The notes under the pieces: model-generated
What the model was told of the DNA's origin: nothing
The model's input: the letters and a program-made list of their open reading frames with translations, nothing else
The model's database searches: none
Made by a program: the position numbers and the translations under genes
In this document: piece by piece, positions 37,151 through 45,829 of the stretch
Layout of the letters: each line of letters opens with the position of its first letter
Position numbering within the stretch: the stretch's first letter is position 1
Assembly (NCBI GenBank): GCA_046331705.1
Contig: JAXLQJ010000001.1
Coordinates: 124,001-188,000, forward strand
Source: JADJOY01 sp046331705 [NCBI: bacterium]
GTDB lineage: Bacteria; JADJOY01
Length of the DNA stretch: 64,000 nucleotides
Direction of reading: 5' to 3'

Positions 37151-37780
37151 TCAGCGCAACGCGGCGAGCTGGCGGTCGTGGAACCGTGACAACGTGAGCA
37201 GCGCAACGCTCGCTCCGACGCCGCACAGGAACATGTCCCACTGGGTATCCCAGGGATCGCCCTGCGTGCCGAGGAAGGCTTCGGCCGCCTGGCCGCTCGC
37301 GAGCGCCGTCCACCATTCCACGAACTCGTAGGTGACGCTCAGCGTGAAGCAGAACGCGAGCACGACGTAGGGCAGCCACTTGCTGCCGCGAAGCGGCGAG
37401 CGGCGAATCAGGATCTCGCGGCCGATCATCGCGGGGATGAAGCCTTGCGCAAAGTGACCGATGCGATCGTACGGGTTGCGGGCCATGTGAAAGACGTCCT
37501 GGAGCCAGAACCCGAAGGGCACCTTCGCGTACGTCCAGTGGCCGCCGATCATCAAGATGTACGCGTGAATGCCGGCCAGCACGTAGACGAGCGGGGTGAA
37601 CGGAAAGCGCGCGCGCGTCGCGACCAAGATCGGGGCTCCGATCAGGACGGGCGCCACCTCCAGGAACCAGGTGAAACGGTCGGCAGGGCCGATTCCCGAG
37701 ATCGTCAGACCGATGGCGACGACGATCAGCACCGCGAGGGGAACGCGTGGCGATGGGGCGGCGGCGGACGGGTCGATCAT
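37151..37780 (-). CDS. DUF2238/YjdF-family inner-membrane protein
   Basis: A 209-residue membrane protein with about six hydrophobic segments. The signatures YAKVPFGFWLQDVFHMARNPYDRIGHFAQGF and AFCFTLSVTYEFVEWWTALASG are typical of DUF2238 (E. coli YjdF), whose function is unknown. The ATG at 37780 follows GAAGGGAAACCGC. The in-frame upstream extension in the same reading frame is antisense to noncoding sequence and was ignored. It is convergent with the S4-domain gene and 70 bp downstream of the 289-aa gene. Confidence 0.87.
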   Translation of the reverse strand: MIDPSAAAPSPRVPLAVLIVVAIGLTISGIGPADRFTWFLEVAPVLIGAPILVATRARFPFTPLVYVLAGIHAYILMIGGHWTYAKVPFGFWLQDVFHMARNPYDRIGHFAQGFIPAMIGREILIRRSPLRGSKWLPYVVLAFCFTLSVTYEFVEWWTALASGQAAEAFLGTQGDPWDTQWDMFLCGVGASVALLTLSRFHDRQLAALR

Positions 37781-37850
37781 GCGGTTTCCCTTCGCGAGCG
37801 GTGGGTGCCGCGCGCGCTCACGACGTTCGAGGCGATCGCGGTGGCGCCGG

Positions 37851-38720
37851 TCACGATGGCGGGTGCCAGCCGGCGAGCGTGATCCGCGTGAGGATGGTCG
37901 CGACGAGCGCCGCCAGCGTCTCCGGTAGCCCGAGGCTGGCGCGCCATTCGAGGCCGATCGCAATCAGCGCCAGGGCGCTGGTGACGAGCCCGAGGGTCGT
38001 CGCCATCTCCGCGTAGAGCGCGGGGACGAGCCAGCCGCCGCGCGCCGCGACCGCGGTGAGCGCGACCGCGAGCGCCGCGTAGCCGACGGCGAAGCTCATG
38101 CCGGCCGCCGGTGCGCGAATCGGCCGGACGCGTTCGCCATGGCCGGCGAGATACGCCGCCAGCTCGCCCAAGTAGAGCCCCTCGCCGGTCTCCCGCACGA
38201 TGAAGGTCGCGGCGGCGAGGGTGACGCTCACGTGCGACACACCGGCGATCTCCTCGATCGTGATCGAGCCCACGAGCGGCAGGCCCGCGAAGCCGCGGAA
38301 CGGTCGCGTGCGCGGACGGACGATGGCGATCACGGTCTTCTCCGGCGGGTGCTCGATGGTGCCGTCGAAGCCGAGAGTGGTGACGCGTGCGAGCACGCGC
38401 GACGCGGTCTCGGCTGCTGGCGCCGGCTCCAAGTGCTCGGCGCGGCGCTCGAGACGGCGCGTGAGCGAGCTGCGCCGGCCGCCCACGAGCGCGACCGCGG
38501 CGCCCAGCACGAGCTCGAGAGCGAGCGGTGCGACGGCGGGCAGGAGCAGCCGGCTGGGCAGGTTCGGAAGCGATTCCGAGACCGCGAGCAGCGGCGCCGC
38601 GTGCAGGGCGGGATCGAAGGTGCGCGCGAGCAACGCCGCACCCGCCAGCGCCAGCACGGCCAGGAACGCATGCGGCAAGCGCACGAGGATTTCCTGGCGG
38701 TGCAGCTCTCGTTCCGTCAT
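37851..38720 (-). CDS. Membrane protein of unknown function (289 aa)
   Basis: Not recognised. Two hydrophobic segments near the N-terminus (about 14-35 and 58-80), a soluble section (about 85-190, GTIEHPPEKTVIAIVRPRTRPFRGFAGLPLVG and strands) and three more hydrophobic segments at the C-terminus (about 205-285). A candidate -10, TAGAAT (38751-38756), lies 31 nt upstream of ATG 38720. It precedes the DUF2238 gene on the same strand (70-bp gap) and may be co-transcribed with it. Confidence 0.65.
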   Translation of the reverse strand: MTERELHRQEILVRLPHAFLAVLALAGAALLARTFDPALHAAPLLAVSESLPNLPSRLLLPAVAPLALELVLGAAVALVGGRRSSLTRRLERRAEHLEPAPAAETASRVLARVTTLGFDGTIEHPPEKTVIAIVRPRTRPFRGFAGLPLVGSITIEEIAGVSHVSVTLAAATFIVRETGEGLYLGELAAYLAGHGERVRPIRAPAAGMSFAVGYAALAVALTAVAARGGWLVPALYAEMATTLGLVTSALALIAIGLEWRASLGLPETLAALVATILTRITLAGWHPPS

Positions 38721-38876
38721 GTCGCTGGCATTCTCGTGTGGCGCGTCGCGATTCTAGATCATCGATCGAGTGTACGAGGGACGAGGCGTGGGCGGCGTTG
38801 CAGCGTACCGAGCGGCGCAGTAGAAGGCACCGGGCGCGTGTGGTGTCGGGTGGGCGGCGCGCCGGGAGAGAATCGC

Positions 38877-39455
38877 ATGCAGGCGCGGAAACGCTGGAGT
38901 GGGATCGCACTCGTGACGCTCATGCTCACGAGCGGTTCGTGCTCGAAGGGCGGCGACGTGCAGCGCGGGCCATCGAGCGGCACGTGGGCGAAGTTCGCGG
39001 CCGAGGGGCGCGGCTACCTGGCGCCCGCCGGCTGGACGATCGCGGACCCGGCGGCGGGCAAGCAGGAAGCGCGCGAAGCCGCCTGGTGTCGCGGCTTGCC
39101 CGGCACCTCGATTGCCGTGGCGCGGCTCGCGAGCCCAGGGCGGGCGACGGAGGCGACGCTGCTCTACGGCGCAACCGCCGATCTCGAGCGCTTCGTCGAG
39201 GGCTGCTTCGCCGATCGGCGCGCGGACCTGCGCATCAAGTTCGACGAGACTTTCCGCACCACCACGGCGGCGGGCGCCGCTGTCGTCGTCCAACTCGGCC
39301 ACCGCGACGCCGACAAGGCGTCGGGCACGCCGACGACCCTCATGCTCGCGCAGGCAAAGCGCGGTGACCGCATGTTCGTGGCGGACGCCGGTGGTCTCGC
39401 GAGCCAATTCGACCGCAGTGCCGTCATGACCTTGATCGGTAGCGTCACGTTCTGA
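38877..39455 (+). CDS. Probable lipoprotein of unknown function (192 aa)
   Basis: An exported protein with a signal sequence (ARKRWSGIALVTLMLTSGSC) whose first Cys is residue 21; the box SGS-C is not a perfect lipobox (no Leu/Val at -3), so lipidation is likely but not certain. The mature part is not recognised; it contains two further cysteines (WCRGLPGT, EGCFADRR). The ATG at 38877 has GGGAGAG 6 bp upstream. A long in-frame extension (from 38139) is antisense to the 289-aa gene and was ignored. Confidence 0.68.
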   Translation: MQARKRWSGIALVTLMLTSGSCSKGGDVQRGPSSGTWAKFAAEGRGYLAPAGWTIADPAAGKQEAREAAWCRGLPGTSIAVARLASPGRATEATLLYGATADLERFVEGCFADRRADLRIKFDETFRTTTAAGAAVVVQLGHRDADKASGTPTTLMLAQAKRGDRMFVADAGGLASQFDRSAVMTLIGSVTF

Positions 39456-39739
39456 GCCAATCACCCACCGAGTGAGGAGTGACACTCACCCGAGTGAGGA
39501 GTGACACTCACCTACTGAACGGTGCCAGGGGAGTGATTCGCGCGAACGGCGGTTCGAGACATCGAGCGAGCGCCGCGGGCATCGTCGACGCCCGACTTCG
39601 AGGTCAGCCTCGCGCGTTCCCGGCTCGATCGGGTGCTCGCCCTGACGGAGCACGAGCTTCACGGACGCGATCCGCGTCGTGCGAACGGAGCTCGGCCCGA
39701 CGCATTCGGTGCGTTCGAGCCGCCTCGCTGCTGCCGCCG
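39456..39739. other. 284-bp noncoding stretch at the 3' side of the RAYT
   Basis: Holds the two tandem 22-bp palindromic repeats described separately, then about 200 bp with no recognised gene or motif. Short open frames on the plus strand here are antisense to the RAYT or have no family resemblance. Confidence 0.5.
39469..39512. repeat. Two tandem 22-bp repeats with GAGTG-A-CACTC palindromes, next to the RAYT
   Basis: Two head-to-tail copies of cGAGTGAGGAGTGACACTCACc (39469-39490 and 39491-39512). Each holds a perfect 11-bp palindrome GAGTG-A-CACTC (39477-39487 and 39499-39509). They lie at the 3' side of the transposase gene, as expected of the REP-type palindromes that RAYTs act on. A related short stretch (GGTGCCAGGGGAGTG) follows at 39521-39535. 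Confidence 0.65.
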
Positions 39740-40669
39740 CTACGCGGTCGAGAGTGCTGGCAAGACCAATGGCTGCCAGGGCGGGAACGAGTACGCGGGA
39801 AAGGGCTGGCTACCGTCTCCGCGTCGGAGTGAATCTGCGGCGGCCCAGAATCGCTGGCAGAAGTCCCGAAACGCCCGGCGATAGGTCGCACGCTCGACCT
39901 CCCGGCTCGCATGGCAGAGCGGTCGCGGCGATCGGCTCGACGTCTTGGGCCTCGATCGCGGGTCTTGCCGCGTCACCGTGGCCGCGCCGAGCACCGGCCT
40001 GCCGTTGCGGTCGCGCGCACACGCGGCCTCCGCGTCGCGGATCCGTTCCAGCACATGCCCCGGCGTGAGGTTCTCTGCCGCCAGCCCGCTCAGCGGATGA
40101 ACGGTGACCGTGCCCGTTTGCCAGAACTCGTCCGGCTCGAGCGCGGGGTCCGAGCTCGCCGCCGCTCGCACCGCCTGGCGGTAGCGCCGATCGTCGAACC
40201 AGCGCACGTGGTGCTCGACCGGCGTCGCATCCTTCGCGAAGAGCAGTACGCCGGGCCAGTCCTCGAATCGGCCGACCAGCCCCGCCGCCGTCGGATTCAC
40301 CACCGTGTAGACGAGCCGATCGACGGCAGCCTGCGCGTCGAGCACCGGCTCGGCGCTGAAGCGGCGATCGAACACGTGCCCCGCGCGACCGCGGATCCGA
40401 TTGATCCCCTTCGCGACGGCGGTCAGAAAATCCCGCATGAAGCCCGAGAGCTCGCCCCGTTCGTCGACCAGCAACATGTGCCAGTGATTCGACACCGTCA
40501 CCACCGCTTCCAGCCGGACGCCATCGTAGCGCTCTAGCGCGCGCGCCAGCGCGAGCAGGAAGACGGCGTTCGCATCCGGGTCGGCGCGCAACAGGAAGCG
40601 CCGCTGGAACGCCCGACTCGTGCAAAACCACCGGGTCGCGGGCCGAAGCCATCTGAGCGGTCGTCCCAT
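39740..40669 (-). CDS. REP-associated tyrosine transposase (RAYT, Y1_Tnp)
   Basis: A 309-residue single-strand HUH transposase related to IS200/IS605 TnpA, of the RAYT type that mobilises or maintains REP palindromes. The HUH metal motif is NHWHMLL, and the catalytic Tyr lies in VYTVVNPTAAGLVGRFEDWPG, the classic RAYT segment. A C-terminal extension (YRRAFRDFCQRFWAAADSLRRGDG... FPAYSFPP) is typical of the group. It starts at ATG 40669 and no left/right insertion-sequence ends are visible; RAYTs are usually single-copy domesticated genes rather than active IS elements. Two palindromic 22-bp repeats flank its 3' side. Confidence 0.9.
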   Translation of the reverse strand: MGRPLRWLRPATRWFCTSRAFQRRFLLRADPDANAVFLLALARALERYDGVRLEAVVTVSNHWHMLLVDERGELSGFMRDFLTAVAKGINRIRGRAGHVFDRRFSAEPVLDAQAAVDRLVYTVVNPTAAGLVGRFEDWPGVLLFAKDATPVEHHVRWFDDRRYRQAVRAAASSDPALEPDEFWQTGTVTVHPLSGLAAENLTPGHVLERIRDAEAACARDRNGRPVLGAATVTRQDPRSRPKTSSRSPRPLCHASREVERATYRRAFRDFCQRFWAAADSLRRGDGSQPFPAYSFPPWQPLVLPALSTA

Positions 40670-40805
40670 GGCGCGGGCTCACGACGCACGCGGCGTGCCG
40701 CGCCGGAGGTCCGACGCACACACGCGTTTGTCGTCGCCGCTGGCCCACGCGCTGCGCCCTCGAGAACGCACCCGTGCGCCCGCGCGGGCGCCGCCCCCGC
40801 CCGTC

Positions 40806-42128
40806 TCAGGGCGCGAGCGCGACCGGATGATCGAGCTTGCGCTCGAACCCATCCTCGTCGCCGGGCTGGAACACGGGCGGCAAGTAGATCCCCGTGCCGA
40901 TCGTGACGTTCTTCTGCTCGACGGCGAGCCAGTTCTCGAAATCGAAATAGAGCCCGGGTGTGGCGCCGCGCACGCGCTCGGGCGGATCGTCCACGGTGGC
41001 GTCGTCCACCCACCGCAGCTTCACGCGCAGCGGCACCGCGGGATCGATCTGGATACGCGTGACCGAGAACTGGCCGTTCCATTCGAGCGCCGTCACCCGC
41101 TGCTCGCCGCCGCTCGCCCGCAATCGAGCCAGCGCCTCGCCCGCCGGCTCGCCGACCACCGCGACCGGCCCATGGACGCCCTTCACGTAGAGCTTGGCGC
41201 CCGTGAGCCCGTCGAAGTCGACGCCGCTCGAGAGCTCGAAACGCGAGAAGATCGACGGGATCGTGAACGGCATGGCCATGTCCACCTGGTACTGGAACGA
41301 ATACGGGTAGAAGACCGTGTCGTTCCACACCTTGGGTGTCTGGATGCCGAGAATCATCCGCACGCTGATGCCCTTGTGCAGCACCACGCGCACCGGCCCG
41401 TCGATCCACGCGGCGGTGACCGCCTCGAAGTCGTCCTGATCACGGTCGAAGTCGTAGACGCTCCAGATCGTGGACCGGAGCCGCGTCTTCAGGATGTCGA
41501 CACGGCTCGGCGACCAGCTGCCATCCGCAGCGCGAAGCCGCATGCGATCGATGGCGAAGCGCACCTCGCGGTTGAAGCCGAGCGTGAAGCTCGCCGCGCG
41601 CACCTCGTCTGCGGTGGGCTCGTAGCTCACGTAGTCCACGGCGCTCGGCGGCGGCGGCGTGCCATCCCACGCCGCCAGGTAGGCGTACGCGGTGCTGCCA
41701 TCGAGCGGATCGCGAAGCCGAAGCTCGCGCGTCACCGTCGGCCGCGCACCCGCCACCTCCCAGCTCGGCGCGTCGGGCGGCTTCGCCTCGCCGAGGTCGC
41801 GCGCCATCACCCACAGAACGTCGTTGGCGTCGAAGCGCTCCTCGTCGTCGTCGCGGCTCGCCTCGGGTCCCGCCGGAAACACCCATGCACCCGTCGCGTC
41901 TCGTTCGTCGATCTGGAACGGCACGGCCACCAGCGCGCCGGCGCGCCAGGCCGCGAGCCGCAACGAGGCGATCGGCTTTCCGAGCAGCTCGGGGAGCAGG
42001 GCCCCCTCCACCGCGACCGGGTCGATCGGCCGATCGAGCGGCGCGCCATCGACCGCGCGCGCCAGCCCACCGTCCGCGGCGAGCCACGCGAGCACCAGCA
42101 CCGCGAGCATTCGGAACGATCGGCGCAT
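40806..42128 (-). CDS. Exported protein of unknown function (440 aa)
   Basis: Not recognised. A signal peptide (MRRSFRMLAVLVLAWLAADGGLARA) precedes a beta-rich chain with repeated Trp/Tyr/Phe (e.g. FNREVRFAIDRMRLRAADGSW, AMPFTIPSIFSRFELSSGVDFDGL). The layout suggests a periplasmic or outer-membrane-associated beta-sandwich, but no family is assigned. The ATG at 42128 follows GAGGGCTC. It is divergent from the lipoprotein-FadL genes across a 72-bp AT-rich gap, so joint regulation with them is plausible. Confidence 0.68.
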   Translation of the reverse strand: MRRSFRMLAVLVLAWLAADGGLARAVDGAPLDRPIDPVAVEGALLPELLGKPIASLRLAAWRAGALVAVPFQIDERDATGAWVFPAGPEASRDDDEERFDANDVLWVMARDLGEAKPPDAPSWEVAGARPTVTRELRLRDPLDGSTAYAYLAAWDGTPPPPSAVDYVSYEPTADEVRAASFTLGFNREVRFAIDRMRLRAADGSWSPSRVDILKTRLRSTIWSVYDFDRDQDDFEAVTAAWIDGPVRVVLHKGISVRMILGIQTPKVWNDTVFYPYSFQYQVDMAMPFTIPSIFSRFELSSGVDFDGLTGAKLYVKGVHGPVAVVGEPAGEALARLRASGGEQRVTALEWNGQFSVTRIQIDPAVPLRVKLRWVDDATVDDPPERVRGATPGLYFDFENWLAVEQKNVTIGTGIYLPPVFQPGDEDGFERKLDHPVALAP

Positions 42129-42200
42129 GAGCCCTCGTGCGGGACGCAAGAACGATGGCGAGAATCGAAATCGTTGACTCGCTCGGCCGTTCGTAACACC
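42129..42200. promoter_or_regulatory. AT-rich divergent promoter region with TGTTAACA
   Basis: This 72-bp gap between two divergent exported-protein genes is unusually AT-rich for the window. The palindrome TGTTAACA (42202-42209) directly follows it, just inside the start of the lipoprotein gene, and could be an operator half shared by both promoters. The exact promoter elements are not resolved. Confidence 0.4.
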
Positions 42201-42686
42201 ATGTTAACAATGTTAGCAACCGGCGACGCCTCGCCCCGGTCGGGCCCACCGCGTGCCTGGCGCCGCCGATTCGCGCTCTCGCCGTTGCTCACGCTGGCGT
42301 GCGCGTTCGGCTGTAGCTCGAGTGGCGTGGTTGCCCCGCGCGTGACGGTGGAGCTGCGCAACGCCGCCACCGATCCGCGACTCTACGGCTCGGACGGCGT
42401 CATCACCGTGCTGCTCGAACCGTCCGTGCTCGGCGAGCGGCTGCTCGATCCCGGGACCTTGGCGGCCACGCTCGCGCCAGGTCGCGATGCCGCGTTCGAC
42501 ACCGACCTCGGCAATCACGTGGTCGCGCTCCACGACGCCGACGAGGCGGGCCACACCACGCTGCTCTCGACCCTCGCGTTCTGGGTCGGTTCGGACGGCG
42601 CCACCATCGAGGTGCGCGTCACGCCCGACGGCGGTCTGTGCTTGCTCGGTCAGGTCGTGGACGGAGTGCGCTGTGAAGATCGCTGA
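42201..42686 (+). CDS. Putative lipoprotein upstream of FadL-like porin
   Basis: A 161-residue exported protein with a hydrophobic signal (FALSPLLTLACAFGCSSSG) and cysteines suited to lipid attachment, though the lipobox is loose. The rest is unrecognised (RVTVELRNAATDPRLYGS...). The ATG at 42201 or, 3 codons later, at 42210 may be the start. Its stop lies inside the start of the FadL-like gene (14-bp overlap), so the two are translationally coupled. Confidence 0.62.
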   Translation: MLTMLATGDASPRSGPPRAWRRRFALSPLLTLACAFGCSSSGVVAPRVTVELRNAATDPRLYGSDGVITVLLEPSVLGERLLDPGTLAATLAPGRDAAFDTDLGNHVVALHDADEAGHTTLLSTLAFWVGSDGATIEVRVTPDGGLCLLGQVVDGVRCEDR

Positions 42687-44127
42687 GCTTCGCGCCGCTC
42701 GCGGCTGGGCCGCGGCGCGCGCGCGCTGGCTCGGGCTGCTGCTCGCCTGCGCCGTCGCGGTTCCCGCGCGCGCGACCGTGCCGGGCTTGCTCGGCATCGG
42801 CCCGCGCGGCGTCGCCCTCGGCGGCGCCTACGTCGCATCCGTCGACGACGCCTATTCGATCTTCTACAACCCGGCGGGATTGGCGGCGCTGGAAGGGCCG
42901 ACGGTGGCCCTCGGGCTCTTCGCGATCGATCCCCAGCTCGATCCGTTGCGCGGCGGCGTGGTGGGCGCGGACTCGAACGGCGAGCCCATCTACGGCGACG
43001 TGGACCCACGGGTCGAGCACCAAGTCTCCGCCATCGGCTCGGTGGTGCTGCCGATGACGATCCTCGACGTCCCGGTCGCGGGCGGCGCCCTCTTCCTTCT
43101 GCCCACCGATCACGGTTTCACCATGACCAGCCGCGACGCCGCCGAGCCCGGCTACGCGCGATACCGCCACATGCTCGACCTCATGTACATCTACTACGGC
43201 TTCGGCGCCGAGATCGCGCCCTGGCTCAAGGTCGGCGCCGGCATGCAGATGTACTACACGACCGCCGGCGAGATCGTGTTCGATCTCAACCTCGACGGCA
43301 CGCCCGCCAAGGGCGAGCTCTCGCTCTCGGCGCCGTGGCAGTTCGCGCCCACGGGCGGCGTCCAGCTCGGCCCGTTTCTCGACGGCCTCACCTTCGGCGC
43401 GAGCTATCGCGGCGAGAGCCGTGCGGACTTCGAGGACTTCCACGTCACTCCCGGCGGCGCGGCGGGCGGCGGCATCACCTATGGGTTCGTCGTCGACATC
43501 TTCAACGTGAACGTGTTCACCCCCCAGCAGGCCACCGTCGGGCTGGCGTGGACACCGGACGAGGCGTGGCGCGCCGAGCTCGACGTCACGTGGTCGCAAT
43601 GGTCCGCGTACGAGGACCCGACCTTGATCGTTCACGCCAAGGGCGAGGTGGTGATCCCGCCGCTGCCGCCGGTGCCGATCACCGTCGCCGAGACGATCCC
43701 GCTGCCTTACTCGACGCACGACACCTGGACACCGCGGCTCGGGCTCGAGCACCGCTTCGGCGAGCTCGCCTGGGGCGAGGGCGACGCGAGCGTTCGCATC
43801 CGGCCGAGCCTGCGCGCGGGCTTCTTCTGGGAGAAGTCCCCCATCGGCGCCCAGAGCGGCATCGCGAACCTCGTGGACAACGACCGCTACGTGTGGTCGG
43901 TGGGCGCCGGCGTCGAGCTGCCCCATCCGTTCGGCAGCGACAAGACCTTCGGCCTCGATGCCACCTTTCAGCAATCCATCCTCGGCGACCGCACCACCCA
44001 CAAGGACTCGGAGTTCGTCGATCTCGACGGCGACGGCAACGCCGAGACGCGGGTCCTCGGCTGGCCCGGCTACACCTCGGGCGGCGATCTGATCCAGTTC
44101 ACCGTCGGCGTCACGCTCACCCTCTGA
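42673..44127 (+). CDS. OmpP1/FadL-family outer-membrane transporter
   Basis: A 484-residue outer-membrane beta-barrel of the FadL family, which imports hydrophobic compounds such as long-chain fatty acids or aromatic hydrocarbons. The family N-terminus GLLGIGPRGVALGGAYVASVDDAYSIFYNPAGLAAL follows a signal peptide (WLGLLLACAVAVPARA). Aromatic-rich barrel strands continue to the C-terminal TVGVTLTL. The GTG at 42673 follows GGAG and overlaps the lipoprotein gene by 14 bp. With the SRPBCC and SDR genes next to it the substrate is plausibly a lipid or sterol-like compound (inference). Confidence 0.9.
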   Translation: MKIAELRAARGWAAARARWLGLLLACAVAVPARATVPGLLGIGPRGVALGGAYVASVDDAYSIFYNPAGLAALEGPTVALGLFAIDPQLDPLRGGVVGADSNGEPIYGDVDPRVEHQVSAIGSVVLPMTILDVPVAGGALFLLPTDHGFTMTSRDAAEPGYARYRHMLDLMYIYYGFGAEIAPWLKVGAGMQMYYTTAGEIVFDLNLDGTPAKGELSLSAPWQFAPTGGVQLGPFLDGLTFGASYRGESRADFEDFHVTPGGAAGGGITYGFVVDIFNVNVFTPQQATVGLAWTPDEAWRAELDVTWSQWSAYEDPTLIVHAKGEVVIPPLPPVPITVAETIPLPYSTHDTWTPRLGLEHRFGELAWGEGDASVRIRPSLRAGFFWEKSPIGAQSGIANLVDNDRYVWSVGAGVELPHPFGSDKTFGLDATFQQSILGDRTTHKDSEFVDLDGDGNAETRVLGWPGYTSGGDLIQFTVGVTLTL

Positions 44128-44144
44128 GCGCTTGACGAGGCGCC

Positions 44145-44651
44145 GTGGCGCGATTCAGCTTCGAGGCCGAGGCCCACACCGACGTCGCGCGGGCCCGCGA
44201 CGTGGTGTGGGCGTGGATGGCGACGTTACCCGACTCGCTACGGGCCTTTCCGCTCATCCACGACGCCATCGAGATCGAGCCCGAGCGCCGCTACGAGCTG
44301 GTGCTCGGGCCGTTCGGCATCCAGAGCTTCTCGATGGAAGTGCGCGCCGAGATGAACGTGACGATGAGAGCGCCCTCGGAGATGGTTTTCGAGTCGGTGA
44401 GCGGCACCGGCAACACCGACATGCGCGTGACCTTGCAGCTCGAGCGCAGCGGCGCCTCCCACACCCGCGTCGCCGTCGGGCTCTGGGTGTCGCCGCGCGC
44501 CGAGGTGCCGCGGCTCGTGCCGATCGGCATGGTCGCGAAGGCCGCGCGCGCCACCGCCACCCTCGGCCTCGAGCAGGCGCTCGCGAAGGCCAAGCAAACC
44601 CTCGAAGCGAGCACCGCCGCAGGCGACTCCCGATCGCGGCCCAGGTCGTAG
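44145..44651 (+). CDS. SRPBCC-family (CoxG-like) protein
   Basis: A 168-residue protein with the START/SRPBCC fold pattern seen in CoxG and aromatase/cyclase-like proteins: an N-terminal strand-helix (HTDVARARDVVWAWMATLPDSLRAF), a curved beta-sheet (YELVLGPFGIQSFSMEVRAEMNVTM) and a long C-terminal helix (AKAARATATLGLEQALAKAKQTLE). These proteins bind hydrophobic ligands in a pocket. The GTG at 44145 follows GAGG. It comes 17 bp after the FadL-like gene, so a lipid-binding role in the same pathway is plausible. Confidence 0.7.
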   Translation: MARFSFEAEAHTDVARARDVVWAWMATLPDSLRAFPLIHDAIEIEPERRYELVLGPFGIQSFSMEVRAEMNVTMRAPSEMVFESVSGTGNTDMRVTLQLERSGASHTRVAVGLWVSPRAEVPRLVPIGMVAKAARATATLGLEQALAKAKQTLEASTAAGDSRSRPRS

Positions 44652-44744
44652 CCGCGGGCTTTACGGCCGCCGGTCGCTTCGCGCACCCTCGATCCACACA
44701 CATCGATCCTGGTGCGCCGAGCGCGCACCTCGACGAGGCCAGCC

Positions 44745-45674
44745 ATGGAAGCAACGACGCGGATGCTCGAAGGCAAGGTGGGAATCGTGACCGGCGCGGG
44801 GCGCGGGATCGGCCGCGAGATCGCGCGGATGATGGCGCGCGAGGGCGCCGCGGTCGTCGTGAACGACGTGGGCGCCGCCGCCGATGGCAGCTCCACCGGC
44901 GAGCGACCCGCGGACGAGGTCGTGGCCGCGATCACGAAGGAGCGCGGTCAGGCGGTTGCCAACTTCGATTCGGTGGCGAGCTGGGACGGCGCCCACGCCA
45001 TGGTCGCGCAGGCCGTCGATCGCTTCGGCAGGCTCGACTTCGTCGTCAACAACGCCGGCATCCTTCGCGACGTCATCTTCCACAAGATGACCGAGGCCGA
45101 TTGGGACGCCGTGATCGCCGTGCACCTGAAAGGCACGTTCAACGTCTCGCGGGCCGCGGCCGAGCGCTTCCGCGCCCAAGGCGGCGGCGCGATCGTCAAC
45201 TTCACGTCCACGTCGGGGCTGATCGGCAACTACGGCCAATCGAACTACGCCGCCGCCAAGCTCGGGATCGTGGGCCTCACGCGCTCGATCGCGCTCGACA
45301 TGGCGCGCTTCCAGGTGCGCTGCAACGCGGTGGCGCCGTTCGCGTGGACGCGCCTCACGGCCACCATCCCCGAGGGCCGCACCGACGCCGAGAAGCGTCG
45401 CGTCGAGAACCTCAAGAAGATGAAGCCCGAACAGATCGCGCCGCTCGTGGTGTTCCTGGCGAGCGACGCCGCCCAGGAAGTGAACGGTCAGATCTTCTGC
45501 GTGCGCGGCGGCGAGATCGTGCTCTTCTCCGTGCCGCGCCCGATCCGCGCCATCCACAAGGAAGGCGGCTGGACTCCGCAGACCATCGCCGAGGTCGTGC
45601 CCGCCGCGTTCAGGGCGAGCTTCGTCCCCAATCAGGTCAGCGCCGACGTCTTCCCCTACGAGCCGCTCTTCTGA
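44745..45674 (+). CDS. SDR-family dehydrogenase, (3R)-hydroxyacyl-CoA/steroid type
   Basis: A 309-residue NAD(P)-dependent short-chain dehydrogenase. Motifs: TGAGRGIG (16-23), the NNAG sheet motif (FVVNNAGILRD), catalytic Ser in STSGLIGNYGQSNYAAAK (S...YxxxK), and a C-terminal extension. The Asp-rich loop VVVNDVGAAADG and long C-terminus match the D-3-hydroxyacyl-CoA dehydrogenase half of peroxisomal MFE-2 and HSD17B4-like bacterial enzymes. Exact substrate unknown. The ATG at 44745 has GAGG upstream; longer in-frame starts were rejected. It ends the FadL-SRPBCC-SDR run. Confidence 0.88.
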   Translation: MEATTRMLEGKVGIVTGAGRGIGREIARMMAREGAAVVVNDVGAAADGSSTGERPADEVVAAITKERGQAVANFDSVASWDGAHAMVAQAVDRFGRLDFVVNNAGILRDVIFHKMTEADWDAVIAVHLKGTFNVSRAAAERFRAQGGGAIVNFTSTSGLIGNYGQSNYAAAKLGIVGLTRSIALDMARFQVRCNAVAPFAWTRLTATIPEGRTDAEKRRVENLKKMKPEQIAPLVVFLASDAAQEVNGQIFCVRGGEIVLFSVPRPIRAIHKEGGWTPQTIAEVVPAAFRASFVPNQVSADVFPYEPLF

Positions 45675-45780
45675 GCGAGCCGAGCGAAGCAGAGTCGCCG
45701 TTCCCAAGTCGCCCCGGGACGAGGCGTTCAGCCGGCGGCGGCGCGATCGACCGTCGCTACGGGCGTGCGATCGCTCCCCG

Positions 45781-45816
45781 CACCCGGGGGCGTGGAGCGA
45801 GCCGCGCCCCCGGGTG
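45781..45816. terminator. Perfect 12-bp hairpin between convergent SDR and dodecin genes
   Basis: CACCCGGGGGCG (45781-45792) and CGCCCCCGGGTG (45805-45816) pair perfectly around a 12-nt loop. It sits just past the dodecin stop on the minus strand and 107 bp past the SDR stop. A bidirectional terminator is likely; there is no U-tract. Confidence 0.6.
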
Positions 45817-45829
45817 AGAGCGCGGCGAC

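Noticed and set aside
39740-40669. Active insertion sequence around the RAYT
   Set aside because: No terminal inverted repeats, no target duplication and no second element end on the 5' side; the gene looks like a domesticated RAYT.
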